A DNA stretch of 32,962 nucleotides from an uncultured Lysobacterales bacterium. Its GTDB lineage: Bacteria > Pseudomonadota > Gammaproteobacteria > Xanthomonadales > SZUA-36. Below the pieces are notes generated by a model, which saw only the letters and a program-made list of their open reading frames with translations, had not been told where the DNA came from and ran no database searches. Both the position numbers and the translations under genes were made by a program. Shown here in pieces: positions 24,901 through 31,853 of this stretch (its first letter is position 1; each line of letters begins with the position of its first letter). Location: contig CALBDB010000158.1 of NCBI GenBank assembly GCA_937927755.1, positions 1 through 32,962 of the forward strand, in the 5' to 3' direction.

Positions 24901-25023
24901 GCCAATGCGCCGATGGCCGTGGCGGTCATCGGCGGCATGATCAGTTCAACGCTGCTATCGCTTGTGGTTGTGCCAGCGGTGTATTCGCTGGTCGAGGGTG
25001 CGCTGGAGCAAAGGTCAAGCTAG
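21976..25023 (+). CDS. RND multidrug-type efflux transporter (HAE1-like)
   Basis: Inner-membrane RND pump of 1015 aa. The first transmembrane helix (about 12-30) is followed by the porter-domain start GVDRFPTVEFPMISVTTILPGATPE-type sequence, 11 further membrane helices in two blocks and a second periplasmic loop. The proton-relay aspartates Asp400 and Asp401 are in GVVVDDAIVVLEN of TM4, and the TM10-11 region has GLVAKNSILLVD. Such pumps extrude drugs, detergents or other hydrophobic compounds; the substrate is unknown. The start is TTG at 21976 with AGGAG 8 bases before. Unusually, no outer-membrane factor follows, so it must recruit a TolC-like channel encoded elsewhere. Confidence 0.95.
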   Translation: MNLPEIAIRRHVFAYMLSAVLVLFGIISYKDIGVDRFPTVEFPMISVTTILPGATPEIIDASVTNLIESVVNSSPGIDHIQSNSAAGVSSINIRFNMEKDVDVAFNEVQARVNRILRDLPDEAEPPVVAKIEIGALPIMWLVLSGDRTLQQLNQYARNIIKKRLETINGVGEIQLGGELRRTIRVNLDPVRMEQLGITVPDVVRVFNREHLRLPGGFLIKDAKETLIELDLEYHSPEQLGDMIISYSGDAPQRLRDFAKIKDDLADFRQLARFNGQPSVGIGILKVQDANTVAIVEEIKRRMNEELIPQLPPGIELGIAHDDGELTQGVVDSLEEHLLSGALLTALVVLLFLKNLRSTFIIAVAIPVSLLGAIAVMYFLGYTFNTMTMLGLLLLIGVVVDDAIVVLENIYRHGEEHGSGRVDAAISGTRQVVFAVLAATLTLVAIFAPVIFMKGIIGRFFEAFAVVVTFGVLASLFVSLTLTPMLCSRFLKVERKHGKLYLAIDRGFDALDRFYGKLLGFSLSNRRLVAWITLAAVLSSGYFFSHTGSGFMPEEDEGRFIISVKAPLGSSINYTEAKIKEIENILAQDGDIASYYVTVGADRSRQVSNASFLVRMVSWEDRDISQVEMIHKLQEDLAGVAGVQAYPSPMPMVGGNRGEPLYFILKGPDLNEVARLADIVRQRLDNQPEIGNLDLELQLDLPQLETKVDRALVRSLGLTTADVALAINVLAGGLDIARFNDDPGDGERYDIRLKAGAGQLDFSDDIAKIYLRSSTGEMVSLANLVDLQPSLGAAVISRYDLQYAANFYSTPTVSLGEAVDMVMAATEGMLPLGYEVKMSGRAEEFGKTVYYMVFAFVVAIILVYMVLASQFNSFIQPFIIMVAQPLAIIGGVVALWLTGHTLNIFSMIGLVLLMGLVAKNSILLVDLTNQRRADGKSIEQSLTEACPIRLRPILMTSLTIILAMLPAAFGVGAGADANAPMAVAVIGGMISSTLLSLVVVPAVYSLVEGALEQRSS

Positions 25024-25059
25024 AATCTATATTCAGACCAATGTGGGAGGGCTTTCGAT

Positions 25060-25722
25060 ATGTGGCGAACTTGGAGACTGAATTCAGAAGCTGGTCGGTC
25101 GCAACCGGGGGTTGTCGTGGCAGTAATTGTATTGCTCACCGCCTTTAACCCCGTCTGTGCAGAAGCGCAACAACAGCAGACAAACGCTTCCCGCCCAATT
25201 GCATCCCATATCTGGATTCAGGACCCCTGGACCAATGAGTCTGTCCTCACAACCGTTCGTGAGCCCGACACGTCCTTGTGGAATGCCAAGAGAATCACGG
25301 ATTACGAGGAAAGCCTGTTGGTTGAGACCGCCCCGCCGCTGGGCATTTTAACGATCAACAAGCTGAATATTCAGGTGCCCGTTTACAACGGTACAGACGA
25401 ATTCATCCTGAACCGGGGCGCCGGCCGTATTAAGGGAATGGCAAAAATGGATGACGATGGCAACCTGGGCATCTCTGCCCATCGCGATGGTTTTTTCAGG
25501 GGCCTCAAAGACATTAAATTGGGTGATGACATTCAAATACAGACTACCCGTGGTGTAGAAAACTACGCAGTTACCGCGATCAACATCGTTCCAAAAGAAG
25601 ATGCTTCCGTGCTGAAGGAGGCCGATGAAAAGACTCTGACCCTGGTGACCTGCTATCCATTTTACTTTGTTGGGCACGCGCCAAAGCGATGGATCGTTAC
25701 AGCAACCCCAGCACCTCAATAG
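25060..25722 (+). CDS. Sortase family protein (class D-like, Gram-negative)
   Basis: Protein of 220 aa with an N-terminal hydrophobic segment (about 17-34) as anchor or signal. The catalytic triad of sortases is visible: His141 in LGISAHRDG, Cys198 in TLVTCYP and Arg210 in APKRWIV, with the expected beta-barrel strand LGILTINKLNIQVPVYNG before it. Sortases cut a C-terminal sorting signal and attach the protein to another amine. They are common in Gram-positives and sporadic in proteobacteria, where their substrates are poorly known. GGGAGG lies 9 bases before the ATG. It stands 36 bases after the RND pump and 78 before a membrane protein gene. No LPxTG-type substrate was recognised in the window. 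Confidence 0.88.
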   Translation: MWRTWRLNSEAGRSQPGVVVAVIVLLTAFNPVCAEAQQQQTNASRPIASHIWIQDPWTNESVLTTVREPDTSLWNAKRITDYEESLLVETAPPLGILTINKLNIQVPVYNGTDEFILNRGAGRIKGMAKMDDDGNLGISAHRDGFFRGLKDIKLGDDIQIQTTRGVENYAVTAINIVPKEDASVLKEADEKTLTLVTCYPFYFVGHAPKRWIVTATPAPQ

Positions 25723-25800
25723 AGTTGGACGCACTAATCTACAACGTGCTAGCTTTCTGCCTCCAACAGCAAAAACAATAAGAAAAGAGGTATTTAGCTG

Positions 25801-26982
25801 ATGCGTAACGCCCCTGATTCCACAGATTCAAAGCCTGTTTTTGAAAAGGCTGGTGAAGCAAAGATTTTTTATCTGTTGATTGCGCTGTTGGTAATCGCCG
25901 TGGCATTGGTTGCGATCATGTCCCGCATGGAAGATCCCGGCTCGTGGATGGAGGGCCCGGCAATTCTCATAATGATTTCCTTTATGCCATTGACGGCATT
26001 GACCTACCTGCATTACCGGCTTCCCAAGAAACAACAGGAGTTTGATGTCATAAAGGCCGCCTTTCATGCCCATAACAACGAACCGGAAGACGCCACGATC
26101 ATCCTCCAGCGCTCGGATCATGCCGCGGACTATGTCGTTCCGATATTTTTCGTAAGCCTTTTCAGCATCCTGGGTTTCTATATTCTGTTCACCGATTCGG
26201 CCAATGTCCTTTTTAATAGTTCTCACTTTATCTCAAGCGACCATGAGGTTTTTAACACGCCGGAATATCGAAGAGGTATTGTCGCCATAGGGATGGCTTT
26301 TCTCGGCGCTTATATTTGGTCCATTCAATATATTTTCAGACGTATGGTCACCCTTGACCTGCCGCCCGGCGCATATTTTAGTGTTGGTACTCGCTTGATT
26401 TATAGCTCATTTCTTGCCGTAATTTTTCAATTCGTACTACCAAAGATTGAGAGCGGATCGGTCGCACACATCAATTCCCAGGTCGTGGTAATTTCGTTCC
26501 TGATAGGTATTTTTCCTGACCGGGCTCTGTCCTGGATGCGCGAATCAATCAGCCAGATTTTTATGCAGCCCAAACAATCAGCTGCTCAGTTGCCGCTGGA
26601 AATGATCGAAGGCATCAGTGGCTTCCACAAGGCCCGCTTGAACGAGCTGGGCATCGACAGCGTGCAGAACCTGGCGCATGCCAGCCTGATGGAGTTGATC
26701 CTGAAAACCCCCTTTAAACCCAGGGTTTTGGTCGACTGGATGGCGCAGGCCAGATTATGTCTCGAATTCAAAGATAATACCGCCGCGATCCGCAGTGCAG
26801 GCGTCCGCACCATTCTGGATTTTCTGGAGGTCTTGCAGGGTGACAGCGAAACCCGTGCAAGTGAATTGGCGGAATCTTCCGGCATACCCATCAACCTGAT
26901 CAAAACGATATACACCGCCAGCTGTGATGAAAAATCTCTTACAAGATTGCGCAAAGCCTACGATGTGCTGAATATCATCTGA
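25801..26982 (+). CDS. Multi-pass membrane protein with C-terminal helix-hairpin-helix-like segment
   Basis: Protein of 393 aa that I do not recognise. The N-terminal two-thirds has about six membrane helices (roughly 20-41, 50-74, 108-133, 159-179, 197-212, 224-241). A soluble C-terminal part of about 130 residues follows, containing LPLEMIEGISGFHKARLNELGIDSVQNLA-type sequence (about 262-290). That pattern (IxGIxxxxxxxLxxxGIxSxxxLA) is typical of helix-hairpin-helix or DUF4332-like folds that bind DNA or proteins. AGAGG stands before the ATG. It is followed by a strong terminator, so it may form a two-gene unit with the sortase, but neither gene reveals the link. Confidence 0.75.
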   Translation: MRNAPDSTDSKPVFEKAGEAKIFYLLIALLVIAVALVAIMSRMEDPGSWMEGPAILIMISFMPLTALTYLHYRLPKKQQEFDVIKAAFHAHNNEPEDATIILQRSDHAADYVVPIFFVSLFSILGFYILFTDSANVLFNSSHFISSDHEVFNTPEYRRGIVAIGMAFLGAYIWSIQYIFRRMVTLDLPPGAYFSVGTRLIYSSFLAVIFQFVLPKIESGSVAHINSQVVVISFLIGIFPDRALSWMRESISQIFMQPKQSAAQLPLEMIEGISGFHKARLNELGIDSVQNLAHASLMELILKTPFKPRVLVDWMAQARLCLEFKDNTAAIRSAGVRTILDFLEVLQGDSETRASELAESSGIPINLIKTIYTASCDEKSLTRLRKAYDVLNII

Positions 26983-27013
26983 CAGTCTTTAAAGCAGCGC
27001 TTGTTACACATCA

Positions 27014-27041
27014 AAAAAAAGGGGCCAGGCGGCCCCTTTTT
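27014..27041. terminator. Bidirectional intrinsic terminator between the membrane protein gene and hppA
   Basis: A perfect GGGGCC (27021-27026) / GGCCCC (27031-27036) stem with a 4-base loop is flanked by A (27013-27020) and T (27037-27041) tracts. It serves both the plus-strand membrane protein gene and the convergent hppA. Confidence 0.93.
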
Positions 27042-27059
27042 CATAGTTAAAATCAGCTT

Positions 27060-29189
27060 CTAACCGAGCAAAATCCCACCGTACTGAACAAAAAACGGTG
27101 CAAACACCAGGCTCAGGATGGCTGAAAGCTTGATCAGGATATTCAACGACGGACCTGAAGTGTCTTTCAAGGGATCACCTACCGTGTCGCCAACCACTGC
27201 TGCATGGTGATTCTCCGAACCCTTGCCACCATGATGACCGGCTTCGATGTATTTCTTGGCGTTGTCCCAGGCGCCGCCGCTATTGGCAGAGGCAATCGCG
27301 AGAACACCGCCTGTAACCAGTGACCCAACCAGGATACCGGCTACGGCCTGAACACCAAACAGGAAGCCTGCTACCAGCGGCGTACCCATGATCAGCACGC
27401 CGGGGGCGATCATTTCGCGCAAAGCTGCCTGGGTAGAGATCGCAACACACTGTGCGTAGTTGGGCTCACCAGTTCCTTCCATGATGCCAGGGATGGTCTT
27501 AAACTGATGACGCACCTCCTCAATCATTGCAAATGCGGCTTTACCTACTGACTTCATGGTCATGGCGGTAAACAGGAACGGTAATACCGCACCGATAAAC
27601 ACGCTGGTGTATATCATCGGATCAAGCAGGCTCATGTTAATCGGCTCGCCCGCCAGTTTTTCGGATGCGGTAATGAAGGCAGCAAACAGTGCCAGCGAGG
27701 TCAGGATGGCCGCGCCAATCGCAAAACCTTTGCCAATAGCCGCAGTCGTATTGCCCGCGGAATCCAGGATATCGGTACGCCGACGGACTTCTTTTTCGAG
27801 ACCAACCATTTCAGCAATACCACCGGCGTTGTCGGCAACCGGTCCGTACGCATCGATGGTCAATGCGACAACCAGCGTGCCGAGCATACCCAGTGAGGCG
27901 ATGGCCACACCATACATTCCGGCAAGGTTCCATGAAATGAATATACTGATCGCAATACACAGGTATGGCAGAACCGTGCTCTTGTAACCCAGCGCCAGGC
28001 CATAAATGATGTTGGTCGCAACACCCGTTTCACAGGACTTGGCAACTTCCTGCACCGGTTTATATTTTTCCGACGTGTAATAACCCGTCAACAAACCCAC
28101 GGCCAGGCCGGCTACCAGGCCAGAGAAGAAGCACCAGTACACACCCATGCTTGAGTACATTTTTCCGCCCAGCTCAAACGAACCGGGAATCAGCGCCATG
28201 GTGGCAAAATACATTGCAATCGCCATCAGCACACTGGAGATGACCAACAGTTTCATCAGTGCGGGTGCAACATCATGTTCGGTTTTTACACCGACCATAA
28301 GCTTGGTGATAAAACTGACGGGAATACCTATCGCACTTATCAGAACGGGATACAACAGGGCATTCGGGTCGGCGGCAAATGCAACCGCGGAAATCACCAT
28401 GGCGGCACAAGTACTCTCAGCACAGGAACCAAACAGGTCGGCACCCATTCCCGCAACATCACCTACGTTGTCGCCCACATTGTCAGCTATAACTGCAGGG
28501 TTTCTCGGATCATCTTCCGGAATCCCCTGCTCGACTTTCCCCACGAGATCAGCGCCTACGTCGGCAGCCTTGGTAAAAATACCGCCACCCACGCGGGCGA
28601 ACAGAGCGATGGTTGAACCACCCAGACCGAAACCGGCGATTACTTCCATCAGGACATGGTTGTTTTCTGTTCCAAGATCCTTCATCAACCAACTCATTGC
28701 TACGTAAATTATCACGAGACCAAGCACCGCCAGGCTGACAAGGGCAAACCCCATTACTGCACCCGAATTGATTGCTACATCAAATGCATGCGAAATGTCT
28801 TTCTTGGCTGATACAGTTGTACGCGCATTACCCTGCGTGGCAACCTTCATGCCAATGTAACCTGACATGATCGAGATAAACCCGCCAAACAGGAAGGCAA
28901 TAGCGGTATAAATGCCTTCGCGGTAATCAGGTGTGTGGGCGTCATCAATCAGAACCGCTATGATGGCTGCAAAAGAGACCATGAAAATGGTCAGGAACTT
29001 GTATTCCTGTTTCAGAAAAGCCATCGCGCCTTGCGCAATTGCACCATGGATGAATTTCAGACGTTTACCATCAGCCTCATTTAAACCCAGATCCAATGGC
29101 ACGCTGGTGACCTTTTTCATATAGAAAAAAGCAATCGCCAGCCCCAGCAAGGAAAGTACGGTGCTGACTGTAATTGTTATACCTGACAT
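27060..29189 (-). CDS. hppA: K+-stimulated proton-translocating membrane pyrophosphatase
   Basis: Membrane pyrophosphatase of 709 aa with about 16 helices, coupling PPi hydrolysis to ion pumping. The substrate site reads [20 protein letters not shown] (201-220) and [19 protein letters not shown] (226-244); the second site includes the [16 protein letters not shown] segment and a C-terminal [25 protein letters not shown] (479-488) has Ala where K+-independent enzymes carry Lys, so K+ dependence is expected. [12 protein letters not shown] in TM6 resembles H+-pumping enzymes rather than the GAES form of Na+ pumps. A GGGGAG ribosome site precedes ATG 29189. Co-directional with pfp upstream; together they suggest PPi-based energy conservation. 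Confidence 0.96.
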   Translation of the reverse strand: MSGITITVSTVLSLLGLAIAFFYMKKVTSVPLDLGLNEADGKRLKFIHGAIAQGAMAFLKQEYKFLTIFMVSFAAIIAVLIDDAHTPDYREGIYTAIAFLFGGFISIMSGYIGMKVATQGNARTTVSAKKDISHAFDVAINSGAVMGFALVSLAVLGLVIIYVAMSWLMKDLGTENNHVLMEVIAGFGLGGSTIALFARVGGGIFTKAADVGADLVGKVEQGIPEDDPRNPAVIADNVGDNVGDVAGMGADLFGSCAESTCAAMVISAVAFAADPNALLYPVLISAIGIPVSFITKLMVGVKTEHDVAPALMKLLVISSVLMAIAMYFATMALIPGSFELGGKMYSSMGVYWCFFSGLVAGLAVGLLTGYYTSEKYKPVQEVAKSCETGVATNIIYGLALGYKSTVLPYLCIAISIFISWNLAGMYGVAIASLGMLGTLVVALTIDAYGPVADNAGGIAEMVGLEKEVRRRTDILDSAGNTTAAIGKGFAIGAAILTSLALFAAFITASEKLAGEPINMSLLDPMIYTSVFIGAVLPFLFTAMTMKSVGKAAFAMIEEVRHQFKTIPGIMEGTGEPNYAQCVAISTQAALREMIAPGVLIMGTPLVAGFLFGVQAVAGILVGSLVTGGVLAIASANSGGAWDNAKKYIEAGHHGGKGSENHHAAVVGDTVGDPLKDTSGPSLNILIKLSAILSLVFAPFFVQYGGILLG

Positions 29190-29361
29190 TTTGATTTATC
29201 TCCCCAGGACGTATTGATTGTTTTGATCGCGCGAACTATATCACAACAACCTAAATTTTTGCCCCAAATACACTGTTAATTATGGATAAAACAAGAAAGG
29301 GTGCGGCGCATTTTCTTATCTTAAAAAAGCGCTCGCAAACCTCTGTTGTTTACCGGACTGT

Positions 29362-30624
29362 TCAAAGCTCAAATCGCGGCAGCTTTCTCGGAACCAGCAG
29401 ATTTTTCAGGTGGACGTATTTTGGCAAGCCGTGGCGGTCATACGGCGGATAGTCTTCCCCGATGATCAGCGGCTCCAGGTAACGCCGCGCAGCGGCAGTG
29501 ATACCAAATCCGTCTGCGGATATGTATTTTCTCGGCATCATTTTTTCGCGGTTGGCAACCCTGGCAATGTCCGCTTCGCCGACTTTCCAGCGATAAGGCT
29601 GATCGGATGTCCTTACAACCACCGGCATGACACCGGATTTACCCTGCAGGGCCAGATCAACGGCGGCCTTGCCCATGGCGTAAGCCTGTTCCACGTCATT
29701 TTTCGAAGCAATATGCCTGGCGGATCGTTGCAGGTAGTCGGATACCGCCCAGTGATTTTTATAGCCCAGTGCATCGGTGATCATGCCTGCCACCACCGGC
29801 GCTACACCGCCCAGCTGTGCATGACCAAATGCATCCCGCCGGCCGGAGTCGGCCAGGAACTTGCCCTTTTTGTCCCTGACTCCCTCGGAAACGACGATTG
29901 AACAATAACCATATTTCTTAACCGCCTGGTCAACTTTAGCCAGCATGGCTTTTTCATCCAGCGGAATTTCCGGAAACAGGATTAGGTGCGGCGGGTCGCC
30001 TTTCTTCCTTTGTGCAAGACCGCCGGCAGCCGCAATCCAGCCCGCGTGGCGGCCCATGACTTCGAGCACGAACACCTTGGTTGAGCTAGACGCCATGGAT
30101 TCGACATCAAGACTTGCTTCGAGAATTGAAACGGCAACGTACTTGGCAACAGAACCAAACCCAGGGCTGTTGTCTGTAATGGGCAGGTCGTTATCAATCG
30201 TTTTTGGAACACCGATGCACTGCACCGGGAACCCCAGGGTTTTGCCGATCTGCGAAACCTTGTAGGCCGTATCGGCCGAGTCACCGCCACCATTATAAAA
30301 AAAGTAACCGATATCATGAGCCTTGAAGACCTCGATCAATCGTTCGTATTGCGCACGGTTCTCATCGATACCCTTTAGCTTGAACCGACATGATCCGAAT
30401 GCTCCGCCCGGTGTATGCCGCAAGGCTGCGATATCCGCTTTGCTCTCTTTACCGGTATCGATAAGTTCTTCATTGAGGATGCCGATAATGCCGTCTTTTC
30501 CAGCGTAAACCTTACCCAGTTTGTCTTTATTTTTACGGGCAGTTTCGATCAAACCGCAGGCCGTGGCGTTAATAACCGGTGTGACGCCACCGGACTGTGC
30601 ATATAGTAAATTCTTTTTAACCAT
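29362..30624 (-). CDS. pfp: Pyrophosphate-dependent 6-phosphofructokinase
   Basis: PPi-PFK of 420 aa, interconverting fructose 6-phosphate and fructose 1,6-bisphosphate with PPi, reversibly. The PPi-type signatures are GGGDSADTA (112-120) and PKTIDNDL (140-147), with Lys where ATP enzymes have Gly; MGRHAGWIAAAGGL and a C-terminal ADGFGITAAARRYLEP follow. Related to the long-chain PPi-PFKs of Xanthomonas, methanotrophs and sulfur oxidisers. It is divergent from adk across 92 bases and lies 172 bases from hppA on the same strand. The gap 29190-29361 contains no other gene; I see no clean hppA promoter consensus there. Confidence 0.95.
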   Translation of the reverse strand: MVKKNLLYAQSGGVTPVINATACGLIETARKNKDKLGKVYAGKDGIIGILNEELIDTGKESKADIAALRHTPGGAFGSCRFKLKGIDENRAQYERLIEVFKAHDIGYFFYNGGGDSADTAYKVSQIGKTLGFPVQCIGVPKTIDNDLPITDNSPGFGSVAKYVAVSILEASLDVESMASSSTKVFVLEVMGRHAGWIAAAGGLAQRKKGDPPHLILFPEIPLDEKAMLAKVDQAVKKYGYCSIVVSEGVRDKKGKFLADSGRRDAFGHAQLGGVAPVVAGMITDALGYKNHWAVSDYLQRSARHIASKNDVEQAYAMGKAAVDLALQGKSGVMPVVVRTSDQPYRWKVGEADIARVANREKMMPRKYISADGFGITAAARRYLEPLIIGEDYPPYDRHGLPKYVHLKNLLVPRKLPRFEL

Positions 30625-30697
30625 GATTGTCCCTGATATTCCTCGTAGATCTACATTGACTTGGCTGTGTTGAGCGGTTAGCGTTAGCGCCTATTTT

Positions 30698-30715
30698 AGA
30701 GGATGGGAACCCTCT
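30698..30715 (+). promoter_or_regulatory. Small hairpin overlapping the adk ribosome site
   Basis: AGAGG (30698-30702) pairs with CCTCT (30711-30715) around an 8-base loop, just before the adk ATG at 30717. GAGGA within the stem or GGGA in the loop would be the ribosome site, so the hairpin could modestly control translation. Its biological role is speculative. Confidence 0.3.
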
Positions 30716-30716
30716 C

Positions 30717-31295
30717 ATGCGAATTGTTATTTTAGGGCCACCGGGATCGGGCAAAGGTACCCAGGCAGCCATGTTGGTTGAGGAGTTGGGCGTACCTCAT
30801 ATTTCAACCGGTGCACTACTTCGCAATGCCGCGAAGAGAGGCACAGCGCTCGGGTTGCAAGCCAAGGCTATCACCGATAAAGGTGAATTGGTTCCGGACG
30901 ACATCATGTCAGACATGATCGAGGAACGTCTGAGCAGGGTTGACGTTGCCAATGGTTTTTTGCTGGACGGCTACCCCCGAACAGTGACGCAGGCCAAATC
31001 GCTTGACGCCATGTTGGCGCGCCTCGGAAAGCCGGTTCAGGAGGCTCTGCATATTGATGTCGACCCTGAGTTGATCATAAAGCGCATTGCCAAGCGTGCC
31101 AAGGAAGAAGGACGCAGCGATGACACTGTAGAAACCGTCCGGAACCGCATGCGGGTTTATGCGGAACAAACCGCACCGGTCGCGGATTATTATGAAAACC
31201 AGGGATTGCTTACCCGGGTTTTGGGTGACGGCAACAAAGAGGAAATTCTGCAGCGTATTCTCAGTGTTTTAAAAGTCAACGCCACGATCGATTGA
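30717..31295 (+). CDS. adk: Adenylate kinase (short form)
   Basis: Adenylate kinase of 192 aa, balancing ATP, AMP and ADP. The P-loop GPPGSGKGTQ (7-16), ISTGALLR, the DDIMSDMIEERL segment and LDGYPRTVTQA are all present. The LID region (about 122-146, KRAKEEGRSDDTVETVRNRM) is short and lacks zinc cysteines, unlike the longer roughly 214-aa enzyme of E. coli. Short forms of this kind are known from Xanthomonas. It is divergent from pfp and followed at 57 bases by a small membrane protein gene and mpl. Confidence 0.97.
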   Translation: MRIVILGPPGSGKGTQAAMLVEELGVPHISTGALLRNAAKRGTALGLQAKAITDKGELVPDDIMSDMIEERLSRVDVANGFLLDGYPRTVTQAKSLDAMLARLGKPVQEALHIDVDPELIIKRIAKRAKEEGRSDDTVETVRNRMRVYAEQTAPVADYYENQGLLTRVLGDGNKEEILQRILSVLKVNATID

Positions 31296-31352
31296 GTGGC
31301 CGGATGAAACATCACAGTCCGGTTTAAGCAGGCAGGATTACTACTTATTTAT

Positions 31353-31853
31353 ATGAATGGCATCTTTTTGAGCCTGGTTAATATGTTGCGCTTACGCGGT
31401 GGGCCTGAGAGCCTGCCGGCTTCATGGCCGCTGTTGATCTTCCTGGTGGCTGCCTACATAGTGCAAAACCTGATTACGGGACAGCAGTTCGAGGATGAGC
31501 ATGCCGCCGCCAAGAGCCTGGTGGCCATTTCGTTGCAGGTTGTTGTATTGTCGGGCCTCCTTTACTGGCGCCGTCACCCGGAACGCTTTACACAAACACT
31601 TAGCGCAATGGTCATGGTCGGGATTGTTTTCAATATCGTTACCTGGGCGCTTTTGACCCAGTCAGACCCGACCGCCAATCAACCGGTATTGGCACTGGCC
31701 TGGTTTTCTGTTTTTATCTGGAGCATGTTTGTCGATGCCAATATTTACCGTCACTCATTGTCGATCACTTTGTCCATGGGCATGCTGATTACCGTGCTGA
31801 CACTTGCAGCCAGTTACGTCCTGATAGAAATGTTGTTCCTGGTGGGCCAATGA
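31353..31853 (+). CDS. Multi-pass inner membrane protein of unknown function
   Basis: Protein of 166 aa that I do not recognise. Four or five hydrophobic stretches are visible (roughly 25-42, 54-72, 85-102, 109-127, 137-160), with short polar connections, some containing Arg/Lys (YWRRHPERF, ANIYRHS), so most of it is membrane. It lies between adk and mpl; its stop overlaps the mpl start as ATGA (31850-31853), implying co-translation with mpl and possibly a role in the envelope. The ribosome site is not clear (AGGCAGGA lies about 18 bases before the ATG). Confidence 0.72.
   Translation: MNGIFLSLVNMLRLRGGPESLPASWPLLIFLVAAYIVQNLITGQQFEDEHAAAKSLVAISLQVVVLSGLLYWRRHPERFTQTLSAMVMVGIVFNIVTWALLTQSDPTANQPVLALAWFSVFIWSMFVDANIYRHSLSITLSMGMLITVLTLAASYVLIEMLFLVGQ

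Noticed and set aside
31300-31322. CCGGA...TCCGG hairpin after adk
   Set aside because: The 13-base loop and only three following T make it a poor terminator, and adk, the membrane protein gene and mpl may be transcribed together.
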